From Chromatocurvus sp046260765 (GTDB lineage: Bacteria > Pseudomonadota > Gammaproteobacteria > Pseudomonadales > Halieaceae), in NCBI GenBank assembly GCA_046260765.1, contig JBHEOO010000007.1, forward strand, positions 1-64,000: DNA of 64,000 nucleotides, read 5' to 3'. The position numbers and the translations under genes were made by a program. This document shows positions 18,445 through 27,235 of the stretch, piece after piece (the stretch's first letter is position 1; every line of letters starts with the position of its first letter). A model generated the notes under the pieces. The model saw only the letters and a list, made by a program, of their open reading frames with translations, had not been told where the DNA came from and made no database searches.

Positions 18445-18963
18445 ATGTCAGCGCAGGCGAAAATCGACACGCCATTTCCGGAGATTTCCTCACAGACTCT
18501 CAGTGGCGATACAGTGGTCCTAGGTCGGCCGTCACAGGGGATGTCGCAGATGCTGGTCATTTACCGTGGCCTGCATTGTCCCATCTGTAAAAAATATCTG
18601 AGGTAGCTTTACGAGATGAAGGCGGACTTTAGCAAAATGGACGTCCAGATCGTCGCCGTATCCACCGACCCCGAGGAAAAGGCTAGAAAGTTCGCGGTGG
18701 AATCGGGCCTGGATATCGAGGTCGCTTATGGTCTGAGTCTTGAGCAGGCGCGGGCACTGGGCCTGTACATTTCCACCCCGCTCTGCGACGCCGAGACCGA
18801 CAAGCTCTTTGCGGAGCCTGGATTGTTTTTAATACGCCCCGATGGCGGTCTGCACTTCGTGGAAATCTCCAGCGCGCCATTTTGTCGACCGGATCTGGCA
18901 ATGATCAAGATGGGGGTAGGTGTTATACAGAATAAGGATTATCCAGCTCGCGGCACTGGCTGA
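18445..18963 (+). pseudogene. peroxiredoxin-like (AhpC/TSA) gene with in-frame amber codon
   Basis: ATG 18445 follows a strong AAGGAG ribosome binding site and opens a redoxin frame of 172 codons. It has TPFPEIS, YRGLHCPICKKYL (Cys45 and Cys48), VQIVAVSTDPEEKARKF and GLFLIRPDG. Codon 54 (18604-18606) is TAG, between YLR and LYEMKADF, where relatives keep reading; a CAG to TAG change would explain it. No other lesion is visible and the frame stays open for 119 codons. Either it is a recent nonsense pseudogene, an assembly error, or it is suppressed. An internal ATG at 18616 could start the distal part but would lack the active-site cysteines. Confidence 0.75.
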
Positions 18964-19020
18964 TCATCTATCGGCTGGACTCAGGTGCTCAAACCGAAAT
19001 CCTGCCTGCCGCGCAAATAG

Positions 19021-19731
19021 TCAGCGGCTCGTCGTGCGCTGTAGCTGTCGAACCGCCATGTCCACTGCATCGATCAGATTACCGACCTGATAGTCTGGCT
19101 CTCCCATGAGTGGGTGATAGATGGAGTCCTGGCGTTGAATCCAGATACCATGAAGCCCTGCGCGCATCGCGCCGTGGACATCCCAGGCATGGGCCGCCAC
19201 CAGCACGGCATTGTTTGTGGCACATGTATATTCACGGGCCGCGTGGTGATAGAGCGCAGCCTGCGGTTTCCAGATTCTGAAATCTTCTACCGAGACAATG
19301 CCATCAATCAGGTGGCCTATAGCGTTGTCGCGCGTCAGTTTCTGTGTATTGGCGCGGGAACCATTGGTGAGTAAAACAGCACGGCAGCCGGAAGCTTTGA
19401 GTCGCTCAAGCGCAGGTTTGACATCCGCGTGAGCGGGAAGCTCGGAGAATACATCCAGGATAGCCTTCAGCGTGGTTTCATCGGCATCGCGGCCCAGGCC
19501 GCGCAGCAAGACCGTTATTGTGGCTTTGGCGATTTCAGGGAAGGTATGGAAGACACCGCTGGCAGAGAGGGCGAAAGCATCTCTGAGCAATTGGGCGAAG
19601 AACAGATGTGAAGTTCCGACGGGCAGATTGAGTCTGGCCAGTCGTTCCTCCAGCGGCGCCAGGGAAAAAACTGTTTCAACGACGTCGAAGAAGATGATGC
19701 CCGGCTGTGTTTTCCGAGATTGTCCAATCAT
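19021..19731 (-). CDS. haloacid dehalogenase-like hydrolase (type II)
   Basis: A HAD-superfamily protein of 236 aa. Motif I is FFDVVETVFSL (nucleophile Asp about residue 16, Thr at +4; the usual second Asp/Gly positions are V and E). Motif II is LLTNGS, motif III lysine is in IWKPQAALYHHAA, and the acidic motif reads VAAHAWDVHGAMRAG, as in L-2-haloacid dehalogenases. The lack of a second aspartate after the nucleophile favours dehalogenase rather than phosphatase chemistry. It ends the minus-strand set behind the second ECF sigma/anti-sigma pair, 12 nt from the anti-sigma stop, so it may be co-transcribed with it. Confidence 0.8.
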   Translation of the reverse strand: MIGQSRKTQPGIIFFDVVETVFSLAPLEERLARLNLPVGTSHLFFAQLLRDAFALSASGVFHTFPEIAKATITVLLRGLGRDADETTLKAILDVFSELPAHADVKPALERLKASGCRAVLLTNGSRANTQKLTRDNAIGHLIDGIVSVEDFRIWKPQAALYHHAAREYTCATNNAVLVAAHAWDVHGAMRAGLHGIWIQRQDSIYHPLMGEPDYQVGNLIDAVDMAVRQLQRTTSR

Positions 19732-19743
19732 TGCCGCACGAAT

Positions 19744-19971
19744 TTATGAATGGTCCTTATTGATATGCTCCATGACCTTGGAAACCTCATCGTTGCTGGC
19801 CTGTCGGTGCATGAAAGGGATTGCCTTCAGCAGAGCTCGCAGTTGGCGCACATAGCGGCGGCAATGATGGCACATAAGCAAGTGCATTTTCATTGCAAGC
19901 CGTTGCCGCCAGTTCATATCTCCGTCAATGAAATGATCGGCGCTGTCAACAACCTCCCGACAGTTCAACAC
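19744..19971 (-). CDS. zinc-finger anti-sigma factor (ZAS), stand-alone
   Basis: A 75-aa protein consisting only of an anti-sigma module: Cys4, His30, Cys34 and Cys37 in HLLMCHHC. The ligand positions equal those of the N-terminal domain of the ZAS-AhpD fusion at 9.5 kb. It overlaps the ECF sigma gene by 7 nt. It lacks a membrane helix, so it should act in the cytoplasm, releasing the sigma factor on thiol or metal stress. This follows from known ZAS proteins; the signal here is not known. Confidence 0.82.
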   Translation of the reverse strand: MLNCREVVDSADHFIDGDMNWRQRLAMKMHLLMCHHCRRYVRQLRALLKAIPFMHRQASNDEVSKVMEHINKDHS

Positions 19972-20570
19972 TCACCTGTCTCCTCGTAATGTTCTACCAG
20001 CTTGTACAATTGAGTTCTCGCCCTGTGCAAAATAACTCTGGCGTTGGATGCAGAGAGGGTCAGTTCGTTACAGATCTCCTCGAATGAGATACCCGTGGTG
20101 TCTCGCAACTCGAGTACTGCGCGCTGTTTAGCGGGCATGGCATCGAACAGTTCCTCGAGACATCGCTCAAGGTCCTCGCGCATCAAAAGGTCCTGCGGCG
20201 TGTCCATATCCCACTGGGTTGGGGGCGACTTCCAGTCGCCGCTGCTGCTGAACCGGTCGGCCATCGCCTCACCTGACAGGTCATCCGATTGCCAGTCACT
20301 GAACAGCAGTTCCTTTTTGCGTTTGCGAAGGAGCATTTTCGCTTCGTTGATCACAATCCTGCCCAGCCAGGTGCGAAGCTGTGCACGTCCCTCAAAGTCA
20401 CCAATGGCGAGGTGCGCCTTGAGCCAGGCATTTTGTACAACCTCCTCCGCCTCCGACTGGCCGACGATGGGCACGGCGAGAGCGATGAGGGCACGATGAT
20501 TATCCCGTACAAGCTCCGCAAAAACAGTCTGATCACCAGACCTGAGCTTTTTTAGCTTCGCACTGTCCAT
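19965..20570 (-). CDS. ECF-type RNA polymerase sigma factor (copy 2)
   Basis: A 201-aa group IV sigma factor with region 2 (EVVQNAWLKAHLAIGDFEG, TWLGRIVINEAKMLLRKRK) and region 4 (PAKQRAVLELRDTTGISFEEICNELTLSASNARVILHRART). The linker SSGDWKSPPTQWDMDTPQDLL and the ETGEC C-terminus match the copy at 8.9 kb. It is divergent from the thioredoxin-CcdA genes, whose promoter carries the TGTAAC-N13-ACATC pattern shared with hvfA. It is therefore the best positional candidate to read that pattern, though this is inference. Confidence 0.88.
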   Translation of the reverse strand: MDSAKLKKLRSGDQTVFAELVRDNHRALIALAVPIVGQSEAEEVVQNAWLKAHLAIGDFEGRAQLRTWLGRIVINEAKMLLRKRKKELLFSDWQSDDLSGEAMADRFSSSGDWKSPPTQWDMDTPQDLLMREDLERCLEELFDAMPAKQRAVLELRDTTGISFEEICNELTLSASNARVILHRARTQLYKLVEHYEETGEC

Positions 20571-20818
20571 GATTACAATTTTTTGCTCACCTCTGTATTC
20601 GCCTCATGGAGAGACGTATGGATTTTGCGTGAGACGTGTAAGTTTTCATAATTACTACTCAAAGATGCATAACTGCTGGCGATAGCATGCAGTCCTTGAG
20701 GCTGCCTGACAACAAATTTGGCCTGATTCCGAGCGGATTTCCGGCGAGCGGTGAAATTGGCAGCGAAGTCTGCACCAGTCTTTTTGGGCAAAATAAAGGA
20801 TAAATTGCCCGGCGAATC
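20571..20818. other. intergenic region between divergent ECF sigma and thioredoxin genes
   Basis: Together with the promoter entry this spans about 300 bases. Minus-strand frames here have no recognisable domain. Minus-strand GAAAACTT and CATACGTCTC stretches upstream of the sigma gene could form an ECF-type promoter but the spacing is not convincing. No RNA gene or repeat was seen. Confidence 0.4.
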
Positions 20819-20848
20819 TGTAACATTGTGCTCTTCAGAACATCTTTA
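20819..20848 (+). promoter_or_regulatory. ECF-type promoter candidate, thioredoxin-CcdA operon
   Basis: TGTAAC (20819-20824), 13 bases, then GAACATC (20838-20844). Hexamer, spacer and ACATC match the sites before hvfA, the YHS gene and the hvfA relic; the trailing AAA is TTT here. It lies about 35 nt before the thioredoxin start codon. Confidence 0.6.
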
Positions 20849-20877
20849 TTGCTGTGTAAGAACTATGAGAAGTCTGA

Positions 20878-21264
20878 ATGAAAAACTGTATCCGTTCTTT
20901 AGTGCTTGTCGTCCTTGCGTTTTCGGCTTCGACTCTGGCCGCGGCGGAGCGCCAGCCATTCACGTTGGAGCGTTTTGAGACGCTGCAGGCAGACAATGCC
21001 CTGATCCTTCTGGACGTATGGGCAAAATGGTGTCCTACCTGCGCGCGACAGGGAAGGATTCTCGCCCGCTATCTGGAAGAACGGCCGAAATCCGAGCTGC
21101 AGATCCTGGTTATTGATTTTGACAATCAAAAGGAGTGGGTCCGGCATTTTCGCGCGCCGCGCCAATCGACTTTCCTGCTTTACCGCGGCGATGAACAGCT
21201 CTGGTTCAGTGTTGCGGAAACCGATCCCGACGAGATCTTCAGTCGTCTCGACGCCGGTATGTAG
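20878..21264 (+). CDS. exported thioredoxin-fold protein
   Basis: A signal peptide (MKNCIRSLVLVVLAFSASTLAAA) precedes a thioredoxin domain with WAKWCPTCARQGRIL (CxxC at about residues 50-53) and QSTFLLYRGDE, where the cis-proline loop would be (the proline is weakly placed). It would exchange thiols in the periplasm. The stop overlaps the start of the CcdA-like membrane gene, a classical electron donor, so the two form a disulfide-reducing pair delivering cytoplasmic electrons outward. The promoter pattern ties it to the hvfA copper-peptide operon. Confidence 0.82.
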   Translation: MKNCIRSLVLVVLAFSASTLAAAERQPFTLERFETLQADNALILLDVWAKWCPTCARQGRILARYLEERPKSELQILVIDFDNQKEWVRHFRAPRQSTFLLYRGDEQLWFSVAETDPDEIFSRLDAGM

Positions 21265-21974
21265 TGAGTATTGATTTTGCGTCCTATCCCCTGGCCTATC
21301 TGGCCGGGGTGCTGAGCATTCTATCGCCCTGTGTCTGGCCTCTGGTTCCGGTAATCATGAGCTCGGCCGGTACCGCGAGCCGCTATGGCCCCCTGTACCT
21401 GGCGCTGGGTCTCAGCTTGTCCTTTGCGCTGGCCGGCTCGTTGTTGTCGTTTGTACTGCTGAATCTTGGCCTGGGTCTGGAGATACTTCGCGAATTCGCA
21501 GCGGTCATGCTCCTCCTCGTTGCGCTGCCTCTGCTTTACCAACCCCTAGGTGATTGGGTCACTCTGCAGCTGTCCAGGTTGATGTCTGGATTCGCGCACG
21601 GTGGCGACACCCGCACCTCCGGCGCCGGACAGTTCGGCGTCGGTATGCTGGTCGGACTGGTCTGGCTGCCGTGTGTGGGGCCCACCCTCGGGGCGGCCAT
21701 CGCGCTGGCGTCACTGGGGCAGGATATGCTGGCGGCGTTTGTGGTCATGTTTCTGTTCGGTCTGGGTACGGCGTCCGCTCTGCTGTTTGCTGGTATCGGT
21801 TCGGCCCGGCTTCTTCAGCGCTGGCGGCCTGGCCTGCTGTCAGGAGCCAGCCGCGGCAAGCATATTCTCGGTGGCATGTTGCTCTTGCTGGCGATTCTCG
21901 TGCTGAGCGGGTGGGACAAAGCCCTGGAATCATGGGCCCTGACCTGGTTACCCGACTGGGCCGTATCGATATAG
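21264..21974 (+). CDS. CcdA/DsbD-type transmembrane thiol reductase
   Basis: Six to seven hydrophobic helices and the two CcdA cysteines: LSPCVWPLVP (about residue 23) and LPCVGPTLG (about residue 132), each followed by the conserved prolines. This family carries electrons from cytoplasmic thioredoxin to periplasmic thiol proteins such as the thioredoxin encoded just before it (overlap at 21264). GTG is the start. At 236 aa it has the normal size of a stand-alone CcdA without the periplasmic domains of DsbD. Roles could be cytochrome c maturation or keeping copper-binding thiols reduced. Confidence 0.85.
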   Translation: MSIDFASYPLAYLAGVLSILSPCVWPLVPVIMSSAGTASRYGPLYLALGLSLSFALAGSLLSFVLLNLGLGLEILREFAAVMLLLVALPLLYQPLGDWVTLQLSRLMSGFAHGGDTRTSGAGQFGVGMLVGLVWLPCVGPTLGAAIALASLGQDMLAAFVVMFLFGLGTASALLFAGIGSARLLQRWRPGLLSGASRGKHILGGMLLLLAILVLSGWDKALESWALTWLPDWAVSI

Positions 21975-21987
21975 GACTCGCAGCAGC

Positions 21988-22898
21988 GTGAGCAATGGCG
22001 TTCAGAAATTTTGGCTTTTATACCTTCTACTGGCAGTCCAGACGGTGGGCGCAGCCGCAGAAGAAAACCAGGATCAGGTGATGTTACTTGAGCGCCTGGA
22101 TGAACTGCGCCGCGAGAACCGTGTTTCTGCCGTCGGTCTGGCCCTGGTAGAGGATGGGCAGGTGACCTTCAGCGGGGGGTTCGGCAAGCTGGAGCACGGC
22201 GGGTCAAGACCGTTAACGCAAGACTCGCTGTTTCGCGTCGGTTCCGTGACCAAGTCATTCACGGCGCTGGCGCTGGTTCGCTACCGTTCAAGGCACGAGA
22301 CGGCCTGGCCGCCCGTCCGCTTTCATTCATGCTCCAGTCTGGGCTATGCCTACGCCGGCTGGGCCATAGAGAGTCTTTCGGTGGACTGAATACCACCGTC
22401 GGGGATATGGCACAGTTTCTTCGCGCGGTGATTGGCGATGGCATGCTGGACGGCACACGCGTCGTCCTGGAGGTAGTGATTCAACGGACCCGTCAACCAC
22501 AGACATCACTGGCATCGTCGGCGATACTGGCATCTGGCTACGGAACAGGTGCCTACAGCTGGTTTCACAAGGGCACCCGATTTTATGGTCATGGGGGCGA
22601 CGCCGACGGCTATCTGTCGCGATACGGCTACACGCAACGCAATGCCAGCGGCTATTTACTGGTCGCAAACGCATTCAACGCAGCGGCGCTGAACGCTATG
22701 CGGCAGGCAGTCGAGGCCTACCTGACGCGTGATTTGCCCGCCGTATCTGAGCCCGGTATCCATGCGCTGGATCTCCAGCAGATAGCGGCATTACTTGGTA
22801 ACTATCTGTCACAGACCTGGCGTTTCGGTGACCTCGATGGCGAACGCTATTTTATTGGCCCAGAAGGTGCTTTTCGTCGCGAGGGTCGTGAGGAATGA
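21988..22898 (+). pseudogene. decayed beta-lactamase-family serine hydrolase
   Basis: The 5' frame carries a signal peptide, GLALVEDGQVTFSGGFG and SLFRVGSVTKSFTALALVR, the SxxK active site of class C/PBP4-like hydrolases. It then loses homology and stops at 22389. The second frame from about 22375 continues the family with GGLNTTVGDMAQFLRAVIGDG, YGTGAYSWFHKGTRFYGHGGDADGYLSRYGY. The central part with the YxN motif, about 100-120 residues in relatives, is missing and the two halves are out of frame. An internal deletion explains both. It lies 13 nt after the CcdA-like gene. Confidence 0.8.
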
Positions 22899-22928
22899 TG
22901 GTGTCTTTTGCGTGTAGCTGTGGCGCAA

Positions 22929-24230
22929 TCAGTCGGTATCGCCGGTGTTCTTGAAGCCGAGATGTACGAGGTCCGGTGGCGTCACCATCGCGTAGTTCCA
23001 TTCCAGGAAAAGCCTGAGTTTGCGTGACAGGGTCGGTACCTTGAGCAGGTAGATTCCGCGCCAGAGCATGAACGCAATCAGCCCGGAAAAGCACATGCCG
23101 AAGATCTGCGCGAGGGAATTGTTACGCCCGATCGAGGCGAGCATGTCGGCTGGTTTGTAGGCAAAGGATTGAGTTGGTTTGCCCTTCAGTTGGGCGACAA
23201 TATTTTTCGCCAGCACGCGCGCCTGTCGGTCGGCAAACTGTGCAGTCGGCGGTGACAGTGCACCGCTGTCAGCGTTGGGGACCAACGGGCAATCTACCAG
23301 CGTCCAGATGCCTTCCAGGCCCTCTACAGACATATCGCCATCGACGCGGATGCGACCTCGTTCCAATGGCAGAAACTCTGCCTGTTTGTAGAAGGTCGGG
23401 GCGGTGACTATGTTATAGATGATGGTGCCAGTGTCGATGCTCTCTCCGGATGTAAGGATCACCTGTTCGCAGTCGATGCGGGCCGCCCTCGAGTTCAAGC
23501 GTACGTCGATTCTTCGTTTTTCGAATAATCTCTGGGTCTTTTTGCCGAGTTTTTCAGGGAGCTCAGGAAGCAGCGTGTCGGATCCATGCACCAGCGTGAT
23601 GCGCACATCGTCGGCGCTCACGTTCTTGTAGAATCGGGCTGCAGATTTGAGAAAATCCTCCAGCTCGCCGGCGACTTCCACGCCGGAAAAACCGCCACCA
23701 ATCACCGTGGAGTGCAGCAGCTGCCGGTTTCGCTCAGCTCGCGGATGAATTGATGCCTGCTCAAGTCGCTCTATCGCGATATTGCGTATGCGTAGCGCAT
23801 CGCCAACGGTCTTCAGGGGCAGTGCATACTCTTTCATGCCTGGCAGCAGCCCGGTATTGGCATCCACTCCCATGGCGAATACCAGCTGGTCGAAGTGCAG
23901 TTCTCCGGGCTCGTTGTTATGGCAAGCGATACATTGGTTATTCAGGTCAATGCTGTCTACCGTGACCATGCGAACACGGGTTCTATGGACCATCTGCCTT
24001 ATGGAGACCTGAACATGGCCGGGTAGTACGGAGGCACTGACTACTCCGGGCAGGAGTGGGGTCAAGGTAATTGCGTTGGTGCGGTTAAGCAGGTAGATAT
24101 TCCAGTCTTTCGGGATTTTATTTTCAAGGTCGGCGGCCAGACGCGTTCCGGCAAACCCGCCACCAAGGATCACCAGGTTGAGGCAATGCGATTCTGCGGT
24201 GTCCCTGAAACATCTGTACACCTCGCGCAT
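22929..24230 (-). CDS. type II NADH dehydrogenase (NDH-2-like)
   Basis: A 433-aa flavoprotein. An N-terminal FAD Rossmann motif is LVILGGGFAGTRLA (about 19-32), and a second NAD(P)H motif is STVIGGGFSGVEVAGEL (about 174-190). The C-terminus has a hydrophobic stretch GMCFSGLIAFMLWRGIYLLKV (about 385-405) and the NDH-2 type ending with LEWNYAMVTPPD. These enzymes pass electrons from NADH to quinone at the inner membrane without pumping protons. Typical length. It runs convergent with the broken beta-lactamase gene and divergent from the GGDEF gene. Confidence 0.85.
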   Translation of the reverse strand: MREVYRCFRDTAESHCLNLVILGGGFAGTRLAADLENKIPKDWNIYLLNRTNAITLTPLLPGVVSASVLPGHVQVSIRQMVHRTRVRMVTVDSIDLNNQCIACHNNEPGELHFDQLVFAMGVDANTGLLPGMKEYALPLKTVGDALRIRNIAIERLEQASIHPRAERNRQLLHSTVIGGGFSGVEVAGELEDFLKSAARFYKNVSADDVRITLVHGSDTLLPELPEKLGKKTQRLFEKRRIDVRLNSRAARIDCEQVILTSGESIDTGTIIYNIVTAPTFYKQAEFLPLERGRIRVDGDMSVEGLEGIWTLVDCPLVPNADSGALSPPTAQFADRQARVLAKNIVAQLKGKPTQSFAYKPADMLASIGRNNSLAQIFGMCFSGLIAFMLWRGIYLLKVPTLSRKLRLFLEWNYAMVTPPDLVHLGFKNTGDTD

Positions 24231-24262
24231 CTAAATTATCAAGCCAGCACGCAGGTCTCCGG

Positions 24263-25550
24263 ATGCGCAAACCCAATTTTACAACGCTCAGGATCAGAGG
24301 GTGGCTCGCCGTGGGTTCGGTGTTTTGCCTGTTGGTCGTGCTTGCTATGTCCAGCCACAGGACGGTGCAACAAAGCCGCGATAACGTCATGTACCTGGCT
24401 GACGATGACCTTCCTTTGCTGGTCAGCATACAGCAGCTTAACGTCCAGCTGCTCAAGGCTCAGGCAATTCTCTACAACTACTACCTCACGGCAGATAGCC
24501 GTTTGTTCGCGGAGCAATTCCCCAAGGGTTTTAACGCGTTGTCCAAGGCCTATCTGGCCATTGAGCAGGAGATTCCCGAGGCGCCGGGATTAAGCTCTAT
24601 CGGTGAGCTGATCGACTCGTTGCTCTCTATTTCGGTGAGACTTGATGCCGTCATGCGGCGGTCGCCGATTGACTGGGATCTGTACCGGAGCATCCTCGAC
24701 GAGATGGACCCTGTAGTCCGAGAGATGGACCAGAACAGTCTCCGACTTGGCAGTTTGATTGGCCAGCGCATAACAGCTGCGTCCAGGGAATCCCTACGTA
24801 AAATTGAAAGAACGCTGCTTCTCATTTCTGGTATGGCCCTGGTATCGCTGTTGGCAGCCGCCATCATGGTCTGGACCAATGTCCGCCGCCTCGCTGCGAT
24901 GCAGAAGTTGCAGTATCTGGCCTTTCATGACGGGCTGACCGACCTGCCGAATCGCGCCGCTTTCGAGCGTGATCTGCGTCGGCGCGTTGCCGCCGCGGAG
25001 GACTCGGTGCAGGTAGCGACGATTAAAATCAATCATTTTCAGGAAGTGATCAACCGCGGTGGGCATAATCTGGGTGATGCTTCCGTCAGATCTGTCGTTG
25101 CGCGATTGACGGTTGCAATTGCAACAGCGGATGTTCCGAAGCCGACACTGTATCGGTTCGACGGTAACCTGCTGGCGATGATGTACGAGAACGCCAGCGA
25201 GATACTGCGGCTACCCGACATGCTTTGCGCCGCGATGCATTACCCCTGCCACGCCAATGGTCATGAACTTCACCTATCCCTCAGTATCGGCATCACCGAC
25301 CTCAATGGCGACGCAGAAATCGATAGTCACGCCCTTGAAGAAGTTCTGCGGAGAGCCGATCTTGCCATGAACGAGGCCAAACATCGTAGAGGCAATGGCA
25401 TCGTTGCGTTTGACAGCGACCTTGAGCAAAGACACCAGTATCGTCAGACGATTAAAAAGGGATTGCAAAGCGCGCTTTGCAAATCCGAATTTCATGTCTG
25501 CTACCAGCCGCAAATGCAACTCGAAAGCGGACTGATAACCGGCGTCTCAT
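24263..25550 (+). pseudogene. GGDEF-EAL signalling protein truncated in its EAL domain
   Basis: A membrane sensor: helices at about 12-32 and 190-210 flank a periplasmic four-helix region, then a GGDEF domain starts at FHDGLTDLPNRAAFERDL. The active-site loop reads RFDGNLLAMM instead of RxGGDEFxxL, so the cyclase site is degenerate. An EAL domain begins (FHVCYQPQMQLESGLITGV) and breaks off where EALxRW should follow. From there the same frame is nonsense and ends at 25771. The break joins a malic enzyme fragment in another frame, so the catalytic phosphodiesterase part is lost. Confidence 0.72.
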
Positions 25551-25856
25551 CCAGGACAAGCCAACAACGCCTACGTATTTCCTGGCATTGGGCTCGGTAT
25601 CAGCGTTTCGGCAGCAAAACGCGTGACCGAGTCGATATTTCTCGCTGCGGCGAGCGCTCTCGCGGAAAATGTTGGCGAGGAATCGCTCAAGGCCGGCACA
25701 CTGTTTCCGCCTTTGTCCGAAATATGCGCTGTGTCGCAGAGAATCGCGCAAGCAGTCTGCGAGATTGCTAAAAGAGAGGGGTTGGTCGAAAAAACAGAAG
25801 AGCAGATATGCACTGCAAAAGTCATCGCGGATGCGATGTACAATCCGCATCACTAA
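25551..25856 (+). pseudogene. C-terminal fragment of NAD-dependent malic enzyme
   Basis: In a different frame from the GGDEF-EAL gene the sequence reads PGQANNAYVFPGIGLGIS, then MFLAAA-like SIFLAAASALAE, GTLFPPLSEICAVSQRIAQAV. These are the conserved NNayiFPGiGLG and yPpl..ir.VS..IA segments near the end of malic enzymes. Only about 100 of some 560 residues are left. The junction with the EAL domain lies within a few bases of 25550. It has no start codon of its own with a ribosome binding site, so it is a dead remnant. Confidence 0.8.
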
Positions 25857-25983
25857 TGCGCCTACGTGGCGATGTCACCAGAAACTTTTCTACTAATGCC
25901 GCTGGCAACGGCGTTAACGTTGTCCAGCGATGCATTTTGCTGATTAGCCTAACTGTTTGTCTTGAAGATCCGAGGAGCATTCT

Positions 25984-27210
25984 ATGCGCCAGAAAGTAAC
26001 GTTCAACAGCAATGGTGTGAAATTAAGCGGGGCGCTTGAGATGCCCGAGTCAGGCGCGCGTTGCTATGCACTTTTTGCTCACTGTTTTACCTGCGGCAAG
26101 GATGTTGCCGCTGCCTCGCGAATTTCTCGCGCGCTGACGGCGGATGGTATCGCCGTGCTGCGCTTTGATTTCACCGGTCTGGGCAACAGTGACGGCGATT
26201 TCGCCAACACTAATTTCTCGTCGAACCTTCAGGATCTTCTTGCAGCCTGCGACTTCCTGCGGGAGAGCTTCCAGGCGCCACAGCTTCTTATAGGGCATAG
26301 CCTTGGCGGTGCAGCGGTACTTGCGATGGCTGCGCAGGTGGCCGAGGTTCGCGCTGTCGTCACCATCGGCGCGCCGCACCGGGCAGATCATGTCGCCGAT
26401 AATTTTGCCGCCAATATGGAAACGATCCGCCGCGACGGCGAGGCAGAGGTCACTCTGGCCGGGCGCAAATTCTTGATCAGGGAGCAGTTCATCGAGGATC
26501 TAAAGTGGCATGGCGCCGGGGATCCTGCCCCCTTGCGCAAGCCGGTGCTGATCATGCACGCGCCGCTCGATGACACGGTGAGTATTGAGGAGGCTGAAAA
26601 AATTTACCGCGAAGCGAAACACCCTAAGAGCTTTATCAGCCTCGACGATGCGGATCACCTGCTCACGCGGCGCAAAGATGCCGAGTACGTTGCTCGCACG
26701 CTTGCCAGCTGGGCGAGTCGCTATCTTGCTGGCGAGTCTGAAGCGACGGCGCGCCCCTCGGTGCGCCGGGGCCACGTGCGTGTTGAGGAAAAAGACCTGC
26801 GCTTCACGCAGCACGTGTACAGCGACAGTCATCACTGGTTTGCCGACGAGCCAAGATCCGCAGGCGGCGCCAACAGTGGACCGGATCCCTATGAGCATCT
26901 GCTCGCATCGTTGGGTACCTGCACGGCCATGACGCTGCGGCAGTATGCGCAACACAAAGAGCTATCCCTGGAACACGTAACTGTCGAAGTCCGTCACGAT
27001 CGGGATTACGCAAAGGATTGCGACGGTTGTGAGGATAAGTCCGCGCAGATTGAGGTTTTGACCCGCTCAATTACCCTGCGCGGGGAACTTACCGAGGCTC
27101 AGCGACAAAGGCTGCTACAAATCGCTGACCGTTGCCCGGTGCACCGCACTTTACATGGGCGGCTTGAGGTTCGCACGAGCCTGGAAACAACGCGGTTTAC
27201 TGATGCCTGA
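25984..27210 (+). CDS. alpha/beta hydrolase-OsmC fusion protein
   Basis: Residues 1-250 are an alpha/beta hydrolase: AHCFTCGKD near residue 30, LLIGHSLGGAAVLAMA (nucleophile Ser about 107), HAPLDDTV and the histidine in DADHLL. Residues 270-405 are an OsmC/Ohr domain with the two thiol centres LGTCTAMTLRQYA (Cys about 316) and IADRCPVHRTL (Cys about 384). The OsmC part reduces organic hydroperoxides; the hydrolase substrate is unknown. This fusion is known from other proteobacteria. An AGGAG ribosome binding site is 7 nt before ATG. It fits the thiol-stress theme of this region, but no TGTAAC site precedes it. Confidence 0.87.
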   Translation: MRQKVTFNSNGVKLSGALEMPESGARCYALFAHCFTCGKDVAAASRISRALTADGIAVLRFDFTGLGNSDGDFANTNFSSNLQDLLAACDFLRESFQAPQLLIGHSLGGAAVLAMAAQVAEVRAVVTIGAPHRADHVADNFAANMETIRRDGEAEVTLAGRKFLIREQFIEDLKWHGAGDPAPLRKPVLIMHAPLDDTVSIEEAEKIYREAKHPKSFISLDDADHLLTRRKDAEYVARTLASWASRYLAGESEATARPSVRRGHVRVEEKDLRFTQHVYSDSHHWFADEPRSAGGANSGPDPYEHLLASLGTCTAMTLRQYAQHKELSLEHVTVEVRHDRDYAKDCDGCEDKSAQIEVLTRSITLRGELTEAQRQRLLQIADRCPVHRTLHGRLEVRTSLETTRFTDA

Positions 27211-27235
27211 AACCTGACGCTGAATGCATGGGTTG

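Noticed and set aside
18604..18606. TAG as a programmed readthrough or special amino-acid codon
   Set aside because: The following CTTTAC is not a known leaky context, no downstream stem was seen, and a CAG to TAG mutation is simpler.
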